Shown: positions 1 through 7,314, counted from the first letter of the stretch. The stretch is 14,829 nucleotides of DNA from Treponema sp. (GCA_031275035.1 JAISPH010000101.1:1-14829), one strand, 5' to 3'. Notes: generated by a model from the letters alone, not told the origin. Numbers and translations are program-made.

Positions 1-94
1 AGGCGCCTGCATCGGGGGAGACGCCTGTCCCCGGGGAAACGCCGGCGTTACTCTTTTCAGTATCCGGCAGTGTACATCCTGTCCTGCTTCATCA

Positions 95-475
95 TCAGGC
101 AGGGCCTCCCGGCGTGAGACCGGCTAAGAGCAGCAGCTCCTGTTCCAGCATATCAGGGTCAATGCTTCGTTCCCGGGCGGCAAGGCCCGGAATTTGCCGT
201 ATCATAGACCGTATTTGGGTTTTGAGCGCGGTAGTTTCCGCTTCTAAGGACTGGAGCTGATTCTCAATATTCTGACAGGCGGCTTCAGCCCGGGCGGCTA
301 AATCGTCCTGGGCGCTGTTCCGGGCGAGGCTGACGCGGTTTTTCCATTTTTCCCGTTCATCGTTCAGCAGGAGAAGTTTTTTTTCATTCAACTTTTGGCT
401 GGTAATAAACCTGAGGATGTATTCCCTTGCTTCGTTGACCGGCATTCCCCGGATATCTTCAGGACTTTGTTCCAT
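95..475 (-). CDS. small coiled-coil protein of unknown function, weakly PspA-like
   Basis: A 126-residue protein with no signal peptide or membrane segment, so probably cytoplasmic. Residues about 25-95 are almost entirely helical and rich in Glu, Lys, Arg, Ala, Leu and Gln, which predicts a coiled coil. The stretch KWKNRVSLARNSAQDDLAAR, followed by a long Glu/Gln-rich helix, resembles the helix in PspA/IM30 proteins that carries an A..AL..G.EDLAR-type signature. The protein is about half the usual PspA length, so this is only a hint. The ATG lies inside the 3' end of the upstream solute-binding-protein gene (17-bp overlap), so the two are probably translated from one mRNA. The ORF ends in three consecutive in-frame TGA codons. 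I do not recognise the family with certainty, and the function is unknown. Confidence 0.7.
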   Translation of the reverse strand: MEQSPEDIRGMPVNEAREYILRFITSQKLNEKKLLLLNDEREKWKNRVSLARNSAQDDLAARAEAACQNIENQLQSLEAETTALKTQIRSMIRQIPGLAARERSIDPDMLEQELLLLAGLTPGGPA

Positions 476-2240
476 AAATAGCGCCTAATACTGCTGGCCG
501 GTATCCGGCGGGGCCGCCGCTTTTTTGCGGGGCCATGACTACTCCGGGCAGGGCTTTAAAGGCCCTAAACGAAAGATACTTAAAAGGGTGTATGTTAAGC
601 GCGTTGGGAAACCAGCCGTCAATCTCGTCTGTGTCAATAATGTTCAGCGCGGGGCTGTAGGCGATGGGGAGTACCGTGCCCCGGTCAAGGAGCAGTTCTT
701 CGGCCTCGGAGAGGAGCTTCCAGCGCTCCGCTCCTTCGGCGCCCATGGATTTTTCGATAAGCCCCTCATATTCATCATCGCTGTATTTGGCGTCGTTGAG
801 GTTGGAATCCCTGCACCACATTTGAAGAAAGGTGTAGGGGTCTGCGAAATCGCCTATCCATGTTGATGAGCCTACATCGTAGTCGCCGAGTTTGAGGGAC
901 TGGAAGTAACGTTCAAAGGGAATGACCTCTACCCTGACCCTGATACCCAGCTCTTCCTTCCAGGTTGAAGCCATGAGGCCGCCTATGCGCTCGGCCTCTT
1001 CCGAAGGGGTAAGGCGTATTACCAGTTCGGGGAGTCCTGCGCCGCCTGCGTATCCGGCTTCTTCCAGAAGTATTTTGGCCTCGGCGAGGTCTCTTTCTTC
1101 AACGCCTGAAATTTTGGGATACCCCGGTATGGGGTAGATGAGGGTCTTGGCAGGAAGATAGTGGCCTTCCCGGATTTCTCCCCAGGGCAGGGAGAGGGAC
1201 AGGGCCTGTCTGATGCGGTAGTCGTTCCAGGGTTCCCGGCCCGAACGTATAAAATAATAATGGGTGGCGAACATGGCGTTTACCATGATGCCGCTCCGGT
1301 CTGTCAGGGCGTCCAGGTTAACTTCCCCGGAGATCCACCGGGCCTCCCCGGAATTCCACAGCGCCGCCGCTTCGTCCCCGTCTTTGGTAAACCGGATGTT
1401 TATCTTTTTCAAAACTACCCGGGAGGCGTCCCAGTAGTGTTCGTTCTTTGCCAGGACCAGCTGATTCTCTTCACTGGAAACGATATAAAAGGGGCCGTTA
1501 GACACGGGGGGCAGCTTCGACCAGTCCGTTACCTCCAGCATTGAGGGATGAATGGGGCTGAAGGAATGATGGCAGAGCATGCTGGGGAAGAAGGAAGCCG
1601 GGGCGGCAAGGCGCACCACCAGGGTTTTATCGTCGGGGGCCGTTACGCCGACCTGGCCGGAATCCCGCAGTATTCCCGTCCGGTAATCCCGGGCGCCCTC
1701 TATAATGTCAAAGAGGGAGGAATAGGGAGAATCCCTGGCGGGGTCCAGCAGGGAAAGCCAGGCCGCCCGGAAATCTTCGGCCCTGACGGGATCGCCGTTC
1801 CAGTACCGGGCCTGTTCCCGGAGGGTAAAGGTCCACTCCTTCTTGTCCTCCGAAAGTTTCCAGCTATCGGTTATGGCGGGGACCGGTTCCATGGTAAAGG
1901 GATGATAGGAAAAAAGCCCCTCGTAAAGGGCGGTATAGATTTGAGCTTCGCTGGCCAGGTAGGATTTGCGGAAATCAAACTCCGTATCTTCGCCGGAGAG
2001 GGTTATGGTCAACTCTTCCCGGTTTACAGGATTTGGCCGGGCTTCGGCGGTTCCCGGTTCTTCCCGGGGCGCCGCAGGTTCCGGCGCTTCCGTTTCCGGG
2101 ACGGCGGATGGCGCAGGCGCTTCCGCCGGCGTTGTACAGCCGGGGATGAGACCGGCGGACAGGAGCAGCGCCGCAAGGACAATAGCGGCGCCTCCGGCGT
2201 TCGATTTATGGGAAAGGCCGGAAACGGCGGGTTTTTTCAT
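459..2240 (-). CDS. OppA-type ABC transporter solute-binding lipoprotein (SBP family 5)
   Basis: A 593-residue extracytoplasmic solute-binding protein of the peptide/nickel/oligopeptide class (SBP_bac_5). Such proteins capture peptides or similar ligands and deliver them to an ABC permease. The N-terminus has a basic n-region, a hydrophobic core and a lipobox LIPGC with the lipidated cysteine at residue 35. A Pro/Glu/Ala-rich linker to about residue 70 follows. The mature domain shows the family pattern: TALYEGLFSYHP, AITDSWKLSEDKKEWTFTLR, WNGDPVRAEDFRAAW, VSNGPFYI, and a late YDVGSSTWIGDFADPYTFL segment. The ATG at 2240 is preceded by AAAGGAG at good spacing. No permease or ATPase gene is adjacent, so it may be an orphan SBP using a transporter encoded elsewhere. 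The last 35 or so residues after HPFKYLSF extend past the usual family end and run into the next gene. Confidence 0.93.
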   Translation of the reverse strand: MKKPAVSGLSHKSNAGGAAIVLAALLLSAGLIPGCTTPAEAPAPSAVPETEAPEPAAPREEPGTAEARPNPVNREELTITLSGEDTEFDFRKSYLASEAQIYTALYEGLFSYHPFTMEPVPAITDSWKLSEDKKEWTFTLREQARYWNGDPVRAEDFRAAWLSLLDPARDSPYSSLFDIIEGARDYRTGILRDSGQVGVTAPDDKTLVVRLAAPASFFPSMLCHHSFSPIHPSMLEVTDWSKLPPVSNGPFYIVSSEENQLVLAKNEHYWDASRVVLKKINIRFTKDGDEAAALWNSGEARWISGEVNLDALTDRSGIMVNAMFATHYYFIRSGREPWNDYRIRQALSLSLPWGEIREGHYLPAKTLIYPIPGYPKISGVEERDLAEAKILLEEAGYAGGAGLPELVIRLTPSEEAERIGGLMASTWKEELGIRVRVEVIPFERYFQSLKLGDYDVGSSTWIGDFADPYTFLQMWCRDSNLNDAKYSDDEYEGLIEKSMGAEGAERWKLLSEAEELLLDRGTVLPIAYSPALNIIDTDEIDGWFPNALNIHPFKYLSFRAFKALPGVVMAPQKSGGPAGYRPAVLGAIYGTKS

Positions 2241-2281
2241 GGTAACTCCTTTAGAATAAGCGCAGGGCGGAGGGGAGGCCG

Positions 2282-3661
2282 TTAAACACGGACCCCCAGG
2301 CGTTTAAGCTGCTCTTCCTCTTCTTTTTGGGCGCTGTAGTCGTGCCTTTTTCGGTTGGCCTTGATGATGGCGTTCTTTATAGTGGCAAGCTCGGGCTTGA
2401 TGCCCTTTACCTTGTCCCGGTCGGCTTTGTCAACTTCGGCCTTGAAGAATTCATCCAGGGCCGCCAGGGTCCTGTGGAGGGACTGTACATCCCGGATGCT
2501 CCGCTCAAGCAGCTGCAGAAGCTGGGTTTCGTCCAGGGTTTCGCTTTTAGCCGCCGCCGCGGCCCTGGCGCCGAGGACGGCAAGGTTCTTTGTTTTTTTG
2601 GCCATGTCCGCCCGGAAGCTGCTGAAGTTGACCTTTTCCCTGACCAGCGTACCCTTACTGGAATCCATGTATTCAATATCATAGATGACGGCTTCCGGCT
2701 CTTTGTTCATCATCTGCTGCATAATCCGTTTGACCCTTTCCCAAAAGCTCCGCTGGCGGTTTTCCAGGAGCAGCTCATTATCATCGAGCCTGGGGGCGAT
2801 TTCTTCAAGGGTGGAGGAAACGGAAGCGACGGCCTGGATTCCTTCGATCAGGATAGACTTGAAGGAAACCGCGGGTTTGGCGATCTTTTGTTTTGCCTCG
2901 GGGACCGCAAGCTGCTTTAGTATCTTTTCCCGCAGGGCGGGGCCGTCTTTGGAATAATCTTCTTTGATGAGTTCCTCTACCAGATCCGGGTAGAAGGGCT
3001 TCCCCGGCATGACGGCGGAGAATTTCTTTTTGATTTGGGCGAAGGAGGCCTCCGCGGCGGACATTCCCGCGGTAACTGCGGTTCTAAGTCCCGCTTTATA
3101 GGTTTCGCGGTGGAAGTCGGACAGTTCCTTCAAAATGGTCAGGATAGAGCCGGTACACTTGTATAAATTAGCGGTAGACTCGCTGACAACGCTCAAGGAC
3201 AGGGGGTCCAGGCCGTTTTTTGACTGGGCAACCAGCTCTACCACAGCCTTCGTGTTGTAACTCTCCGAATCGGTGGTAAAGCGGATCCAGTCTATATACT
3301 TTACCAGGCCCAGGATACGCTTTATCTTATCCAAAGTAAGGAAGTCAACGCTGAACTGATAGAAATTGACCAGAAAATCCAGCTGATTATCGTAGTTGGA
3401 GAGCCGGATACTGATCTGATCCATCCGTTCCGCATCGGAAAAACTGCCCGTCTCGGGGACTTCAATTTCCCCTATTTTTGCCTCCTGCTTGTAGGGGTCT
3501 TCGTGGATCAGCCCCTTTTTAAGAAAGATATTGTAGAGTGAAGCGAAGGCAGCATGAAAGGTACGAAATTCCTCTTTAAGCCGGGGCAGTTCTGTTTTTT
3601 CAAGCCAATTTTCCCGGGCGTTTAAGGCGTCTGAATGTGCTTGTTGATAAGTAGCATCCAT
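2282..3661 (-). CDS. conserved helical protein of unknown function (459 aa)
   Basis: The open frame extends upstream to 4633, but that part is antisense to a plausible plus-strand gene and has low-complexity Pro/Gly/Arg composition. I therefore start the protein at the ATG at 3661 (MDATYQQAHSD), where protein-like composition begins. No strong Shine-Dalgarno sequence precedes it. The product is 459 residues, rich in Lys, Glu, Leu and Ala, mostly helical, without signal peptide or transmembrane segment. It ends in a highly charged tail (QKEEEEQLKRLGVRV). Recognisable stretches include YDNQLDFLVNFYQFSVDFLTLDKIKRIL near residue 100 and SFWERVKRIMQQMMNKEPEAVIYDIEYMD near residue 300. I know no family with these features; it may be a spirochaete-specific cytoplasmic protein. 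It lies 41 bp upstream of the solute-binding protein gene on the same strand and may be cotranscribed with it. Confidence 0.75.
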   Translation of the reverse strand: MDATYQQAHSDALNARENWLEKTELPRLKEEFRTFHAAFASLYNIFLKKGLIHEDPYKQEAKIGEIEVPETGSFSDAERMDQISIRLSNYDNQLDFLVNFYQFSVDFLTLDKIKRILGLVKYIDWIRFTTDSESYNTKAVVELVAQSKNGLDPLSLSVVSESTANLYKCTGSILTILKELSDFHRETYKAGLRTAVTAGMSAAEASFAQIKKKFSAVMPGKPFYPDLVEELIKEDYSKDGPALREKILKQLAVPEAKQKIAKPAVSFKSILIEGIQAVASVSSTLEEIAPRLDDNELLLENRQRSFWERVKRIMQQMMNKEPEAVIYDIEYMDSSKGTLVREKVNFSSFRADMAKKTKNLAVLGARAAAAAKSETLDETQLLQLLERSIRDVQSLHRTLAALDEFFKAEVDKADRDKVKGIKPELATIKNAIIKANRKRHDYSAQKEEEEQLKRLGVRV

Positions 3662-3763
3662 ACAAGACTCAGTATGTAATAAAATGCAAATAAAAGCAAT
3701 CTGGTATTTTATTTCCTTCTTATAACTATGCAAAGGCGCCTTAACCTGTTTACAGCGGATCAC
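3662..3763. promoter_or_regulatory. AT-rich divergent intergenic region
   Basis: This short gap separates two divergent genes and is markedly AT-rich (runs such as AATAAAATGCAAATAAAAGC) in a GC-rich neighbourhood, as expected for facing promoters. On the minus strand TTGCTT, a 17-bp spacer and CATACT give a weak sigma-70-like pair close to the start at 3661. No convincing plus-strand pair was found. The call rests on gene orientation and base composition more than on the boxes. Confidence 0.4.
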
Positions 3764-4618
3764 ATGCGGACCTGTTCCGGGATAAAATGGCGGATTGTAT
3801 GGATGGCAGCCATTCCAGTTTTCCTGCTTATGGCCGGTTTTTTTGCCGCGGGACTTGCCGCCTGTAATCCGGTCCTTCCCGCTTCTTACCGCATCGATCT
3901 GCCTGTCCCTCCGCCTCTCTGGGTGGAGCTGCTCGGCTCCCCCGCCTGGCGGTTGGAATGGATAAATGACGAAGGGGAACCCGGGCTCCGGGAACTTGCG
4001 CCGGGCCGGGGAACGGAGATCGAGGTGCCCCAGGAATGGGCCAGCCCGGTAATCGCCTATCCCTTTTGGCCGGACCGGGGTGTCCTGCCGGGGATCTTCC
4101 GTCCTGCCGGGGCCGTCTTTCCCTACGATGTCCGGGAAGACCGGATCTGCCTGAGCTGGGAGGCCGGCCCGGAGGCCCGGTTCTATTGGGAACTTGCCGC
4201 CGCCTGGACGGAATATTCTGAAGCCGGATCCTCTCCCCAAAATACGCGGCAGGGCCGGTACTTTGACTGGCCCCGGTTCAGGGAACTGCTGAGGGGGCCG
4301 GATATTCCCGAGGCGGTACGCCGGGACCCCTGGCTCGCGGACTGGCGTTCCATCGCATTGAGCGCTGTTCAATCCGGCTTTAACCGGCAGCGTATCAAAG
4401 AACCGGTCCGGGAGGATCTGCTTGTTACCGTACCCCAGAGAGGCCCCTGGATAGGAACTTCCCCCTTTGCGGAACCAAAGGACTGGGAAGCGGGGACCAG
4501 CCTGATCCTGAAAGTTACGGACAGCGTGGATACGTACCTTGCCCCCGGAGGTCTGCTGAGAGTTTCCCGGAACATCTGGATCTGGCTGCCCCGGGACGGA
4601 ACCGGCGCTTTGCCGTAA
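3764..4618 (+). CDS. putative lipoprotein of unknown function
   Basis: Encodes 284 residues from the ATG at 3764 (MRTCSGIKWRIVW). An in-frame ATG at 3728 would add 12 residues. I prefer 3764 because it gives a compact basic n-region directly before the hydrophobic core; neither start has a clear Shine-Dalgarno sequence. The signal region VWMAAIPVFLLMAGFFAAGLAAC ends in a good lipobox with cysteine at residue 34, so the protein is probably an exported lipoprotein. The mature part is rich in Trp, Pro, Arg and Gly (SPAWRLEWINDEGEPGLREL, WPDRGVLPGIFRP, IWIWLP). Its mixed hydrophobic pattern suggests beta structure rather than helices. I do not recognise the family. It is divergent from the 459-aa gene, and its stop directly abuts the UbiA-like relic. 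Confidence 0.7.
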   Translation: MRTCSGIKWRIVWMAAIPVFLLMAGFFAAGLAACNPVLPASYRIDLPVPPPLWVELLGSPAWRLEWINDEGEPGLRELAPGRGTEIEVPQEWASPVIAYPFWPDRGVLPGIFRPAGAVFPYDVREDRICLSWEAGPEARFYWELAAAWTEYSEAGSSPQNTRQGRYFDWPRFRELLRGPDIPEAVRRDPWLADWRSIALSAVQSGFNRQRIKEPVREDLLVTVPQRGPWIGTSPFAEPKDWEAGTSLILKVTDSVDTYLAPGGLLRVSRNIWIWLPRDGTGALP

Positions 4619-5015
4619 GCGCTCCGGGACCAAGGCCGGTGAGGAACGCCCGGATTACCCTGGGGGTATCAGCGGGGGCGCTGGTTGTTCCGGCGGCCCT
4701 GTTGGTCAGCCTGGAAAACCAGCCCGCGGTTTGGGCCGGAGCGGGGCTTTTGGCGGTCTATATGGTCCTCAATACCGCCATAGTTACGGCTTAAAAAACA
4801 TTCCCCCGGTGGATATTACCATCCTCGCTTCAGGCTATGTGATTCGGGTCCTGTTCGGCGCGCTGATTATCGGTACTGCTATTTCTGTCTGGCTGTATTT
4901 GATGATCGTTGTGGGAGCCTATTATCTCGGCTTAGGAAAACGAAGAAATGAAATCACCGACCCGGAGAAGGGGAGTGAAACCCGGACGGTTATGCGTTTT
5001 TATTCGGAAGTCTGA
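4619..5015 (+). pseudogene. relic of a UbiA-superfamily prenyltransferase (DPPR-synthase-like), frameshifted and truncated
   Basis: Two reading frames together encode the middle of a UbiA-family membrane protein of the decaprenyl-phosphate phosphoribosyltransferase type. The first frame reads NARITLGVSAGALVVPAALL through LLAVYMVLNTA up to about 4779. After the loss of one base (or gain of two) near 4780, the next frame continues YGLKNIPPVDITILASGYVIRVLFGA, then WLYLMIVVGAYYLGLGKRRNEI and GSETRTVMRFYSE. Family members normally read Y-x-L-K-x-I-P-x-x-D-I, a hydrophobic stretch with G-x-x-x-R-V-x-x-G, and a KRR-E-L motif in this order, at about 280-300 residues. Here only about 130 residues remain. 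The N-terminal helices with the Asp-rich metal-binding motif are missing, and the frame stops right after the FYSE motif. It should be non-functional unless the frameshift is a sequencing error, and even then both ends are missing. Confidence 0.75.
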
Positions 5016-5029
5016 TTTAATACCCCGTC

Positions 5030-5098
5030 GAACCTCTGGTTCGCGCTCTGCTCCGCGGAGGCTCATTTTCGCCGCATATAAAACGGCGCTGCCGGCAG
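5030..5098. repeat. cluster of four short palindromes
   Basis: Four perfect inverted repeats follow one another between the UbiA-like relic and the 3' end of radC. They are GAACC-TCT-GGTTC (5030-5042), CTCCGCGGAG (5051-5060), CGCCG-N9-CGGCG (5070-5088) and CTGCCGGCAG (5089-5098). They could be hairpins of a bidirectional termination zone between convergent units, or a degraded REP-like element. None is followed by a long T-run, so a classical intrinsic terminator is not supported. Confidence 0.5.
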
Positions 5099-5126
5099 TT
5101 TCCTTGTTGGGATTGCAGGGTGCAAT

Positions 5127-5903
5127 TTATGGCCTTTGCAGGCTCATTGCCGTTTTTGTTGAAGCCGCCAATTCCAGGCGCTGCGGCGCCTCCTGCGCAG
5201 AAGCGTGATCCTGGACATTAGACGCCGCCATGAATAAACACAACCTGTTGTCCTGGCTGTAACTGTAGTAGGCGTCCTCGGAAAAGATCAGATGGTCCAG
5301 AAAATAAAGCCCCAGGATGTCCGCCGCCGCCTTCAGTCTGGCGGTGATCTCATCGTCTTCTGTGGAAGGTTCCAGCTGTCCCGACGGGTGATTGTGAGCG
5401 ACGATGACCGCCGAAGCCCTGTCCAGCAGCGGATCGGCGTATACCTCCCGGGGATGGACAATAGTCCTGTTTACCAGGCCTATGGTAACGATCCGTTCCG
5501 CCAGTACTTCGTGGGCGCCGTTTAGGGACAGGCAGATAAACCGTTCCTGCCGCCGGTCCGCATGGTGGCGGATAATGGCGTAGATGTCCGAGGGGCTTTT
5601 GATCCTGGTTCCCGAAAAACCCCATCTTCTTCTGCCGAATTCCAGCATCGCCGCCACCGCGCTTGCCTTGGAACTGCCCAGTCCGGTAAGCCGGATCAAT
5701 TCCTTTACCGGAGGAATGCCCTTTTCCCGGTCCAGATACTCCATCAGTTCCCGTGCCAGGACGCTTACATTTTTGCCCCGGATCCCCGTGTTGAGGAGTA
5801 TAGCAAGCAGTTCCTGATCCGACAGCGCCTCGGGCCCCTCCCGGCAGAGCCGTTCCCGGGGACGCTGGAAGAGGGAATTCTTCTGACGATAGATGCTTTG
5901 CAT
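5127..5903 (-). CDS. radC: RadC family protein (JAB/MPN metalloprotease-like domain)
   Basis: A 258-residue member of the RadC (UPF0758) family, historically linked to DNA repair; its biochemical role is unsettled. It has the N-terminal RPRERL...G...LSDQELLAILLNTG region (14-40) and a helix-hairpin-helix segment LIRLTGLGSSKASAVAAMLEFGRR (69-92). The C-terminal JAMM/MPN fold has Glu120, then H170-N-H172-PSG with S180 and D183, which is the full metal-binding signature HNHPSGxxxPSxxD. I start at the ATG at 5903. The ATG at 5981 would add 26 atypical residues and overlap the start of the divergent lipoprotein gene. The domain normally ends near YYSY/F (residue 215). Here about 37 extra residues (from LCLFMAASNV) follow, low in complexity and possibly acquired by loss of the original stop. 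The gene converges on the UbiA-like relic. Confidence 0.93.
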   Translation of the reverse strand: MQSIYRQKNSLFQRPRERLCREGPEALSDQELLAILLNTGIRGKNVSVLARELMEYLDREKGIPPVKELIRLTGLGSSKASAVAAMLEFGRRRWGFSGTRIKSPSDIYAIIRHHADRRQERFICLSLNGAHEVLAERIVTIGLVNRTIVHPREVYADPLLDRASAVIVAHNHPSGQLEPSTEDDEITARLKAAADILGLYFLDHLIFSEDAYYSYSQDNRLCLFMAASNVQDHASAQEAPQRLELAASTKTAMSLQRP

Positions 5904-5969
5904 ATCCCAAATAGGGCGCTGCGGTACAGGACGCTTTAGTTCCCCTGAATTTTGCGCCGATAAAAGGAT

Positions 5970-6653
5970 ATGCAAAAACATCTTATTTTTTGGATACTTA
6001 TATCTTTGAGCTTTTTCTTTTCCTGCGCAGCTTCACCCCGGAGCGGGGTCATCGAAACTTCAATGCCGCCGGAACTTAGCCTCTTGCCTGAGACCGGTCC
6101 TTTACCGGAGACCGGCCTCAGGCCGGAAACCGGTAAAGCGGCGTCCGGAGCGATCATGGGGAAAGGCTTTAATGATCCGGAAAAACTTACCGCCTTTCTG
6201 CTGGATTCAAACCCCAATGCGGATCCCCGTTTTACGGCGGAGCTTGCCCGGCTCTATACCGAAGAAGCCGCCGTAGAGGGGGTCAACCATGATATAGCCT
6301 TTGCCCAGATGTGCCTGGAGACGGGCTTTCTTCGTTACGGCGGGCTGGTTACGCCGGACATGAACAATTTCTGCGGCCTCGGCTCCATAGGGCCTGGCCA
6401 AAATGGAGAACGGTTCCCCTCGCCCCGTATCGGGGTCCGGGCCCACATTCAGCACCTTAAAGCCTACGCCACCGATGAAGAACTGAGGGGGGAACTTGTG
6501 GACCCCCGCTACCGGTGGGTCCGTTATGGTTCAGCCCCGGACATAACGGGCCTGGCAGGGACCTGGGCGGCGGACAAAGAATACGCCCTTAAGATCAGGA
6601 CCATTCTGGACAGGCTTTACAGCTACCCAAACCCGGCCGGAGGAAACAGTTGA
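5970..6653 (+). CDS. glucosaminidase-domain lipoprotein (GH73-like peptidoglycan hydrolase)
   Basis: A 227-residue putative envelope peptidoglycan hydrolase, predicted to cleave the glycan backbone during cell-wall remodelling. The signal peptide MQKHLIFWILISLSFFFSC ends in a relaxed spirochaetal lipobox with cysteine at residue 19. A Pro/Glu/Thr/Gly linker contains the repeat LPETG-P-LPETG-L-RPETG (39-55). The catalytic domain spans about residues 70-218: AAVEGVNHDIAFAQMCLETGFLRYGG, with the predicted catalytic Glu117, then NNFCGLGS, RIGVRAHIQHLKAYA, and a closing ITGLAGTWAADKEYALKIRTIL. This is the layout of GH73/FlgJ-type glucosaminidases. The start codon is preceded by AAAGGA, unusually close (2 nt). 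It diverges from radC. The repeated LPETG is a linker and not a C-terminal sortase signal. Confidence 0.88.
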   Translation: MQKHLIFWILISLSFFFSCAASPRSGVIETSMPPELSLLPETGPLPETGLRPETGKAASGAIMGKGFNDPEKLTAFLLDSNPNADPRFTAELARLYTEEAAVEGVNHDIAFAQMCLETGFLRYGGLVTPDMNNFCGLGSIGPGQNGERFPSPRIGVRAHIQHLKAYATDEELRGELVDPRYRWVRYGSAPDITGLAGTWAADKEYALKIRTILDRLYSYPNPAGGNS

Positions 6654-6665
6654 CTGCGCCGGGGT

Positions 6666-7265
6666 TTACCGTAAGTTTTTCAGTTTGCTTAAAAACCACA
6701 GGGTGTTCGCCTCTCCCGCCGCTTTAAGGTGAGCGTAATCTTCCTTTGTTTCCGTATCCGAACCGGAGAGGATAAGATCGTTCCCCTGCCGCCGGTACCA
6801 GAGAAAGTGCCGGGCGGTGATATGAATATGGACGCGCTTTGCGTTTATTAGATCCTCCATCTGCCGTTCCAGGCGGGAAGCCAGGCTTATGTGGTTCTCC
6901 TCCCCGGAAAGCCAGTAAATATCGTCATTGGAGATAAACATAACCACCCGGGTAAAGCCCTGGCCCAGGCTGGCGTCGTTGCGGAATCCGTCAAAAACAA
7001 GGTTCTGTCTTACCAGGCTCAGATCGTAGCCCTGAAGGCGCAGGGTTCTGCGGAGGGCGGTTAGTTCGGAACGAATCCGCTGGGAGACTTCCTGTTTTTT
7101 CCTGGAGTTTTGCAGTTCCAGGCGCCATGTTCGAAGCTGATTTTCATAAGAGGGCAGTTCCCCGATACGGCTTAAAAAAAGGGTCGTCTCGGAAAGCAGC
7201 TTCCATACATCGGAAAAGCGGTCCAATAAGATGTCCGCAAGCCGTATTGATTTTCCCCTGCCCAT
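6666..7265 (-). CDS. conserved protein of unknown function (199 aa)
   Basis: The frame is open back to 7343, but the segment upstream of the ATG at 7265 would overlap the start of the divergent metallophosphoesterase. I therefore use MGRGKSIRLADIL at 7265. The protein is soluble, with no signal peptide or membrane helix. Residues 10-80 are helical and charged, including a likely coiled-coil segment (SRKKQEVSQRIRSELTALRRTL). The C-terminal half looks like a compact alpha/beta domain (RVVMFISNDDIYWLSGEENHISL, then HIHITARHFLWYRRQGNDLILSG). I do not recognise the family. A promoter-like TTGGAA-N17-TATACT pair lies directly upstream and overlaps a palindrome shared with the divergent gene. The 3' end is 12 bp from the end of the convergent glucosaminidase gene. 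Confidence 0.75.
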   Translation of the reverse strand: MGRGKSIRLADILLDRFSDVWKLLSETTLFLSRIGELPSYENQLRTWRLELQNSRKKQEVSQRIRSELTALRRTLRLQGYDLSLVRQNLVFDGFRNDASLGQGFTRVVMFISNDDIYWLSGEENHISLASRLERQMEDLINAKRVHIHITARHFLWYRRQGNDLILSGSDTETKEDYAHLKAAGEANTLWFLSKLKNLR

Positions 7266-7285
7266 GGTTTTACTCGCTTTTTTAT

Positions 7286-7314
7286 AGTATAATTCTACAT
7301 TAGAATTATTCCAA
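7286..7314. promoter_or_regulatory. divergent promoter with operator-like palindrome
   Basis: Positions 7289-7309 form a perfect inverted repeat with 9-bp arms (ATAATTCTA and TAGAATTAT) around a CAT spacer. On the minus strand TTGGAA (7314-7309), a 17-bp spacer and TATACT (7291-7286) make a good sigma-70-like promoter for the 199-aa gene; the palindrome covers its spacer. On the plus strand TATAAT (7288-7293) could serve as a -10 box for the metallophosphoesterase, but no good -35 box is visible. Such placement suits an operator for a dimeric regulator, but this is inference from the sequence alone. Confidence 0.5.

Noticed and set aside
1..94. Start of another minus-strand gene at the left edge
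   Set aside because: ATG codons at 95/92 lead only to a 12-residue ORF; an ATG at 12 leaves too little sequence to judge. Palindromes AGGCGCCT and AACGCCGGCGTT occur here but are short.
3662..4633. N-terminal extension of the 459-aa protein (frame open to 4633)
   Set aside because: It is antisense to the plus-strand lipoprotein gene and has low-complexity Pro/Gly/Arg composition; protein-like sequence begins at the ATG at 3661.
4948..5208. 86-aa plus-strand ORF after the UbiA relic
   Set aside because: It is a different frame through the relic, the palindromes and the antisense of radC, with no family resemblance.
5904..5981. Upstream start for radC at 5981
   Set aside because: It would overlap the start of the divergent lipoprotein gene and add residues atypical of RadC.
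6084..6134. LPETG as a sortase sorting signal
   Set aside because: It lies just after an N-terminal lipobox, with no following hydrophobic segment and basic tail, and the host looks like a spirochaete.
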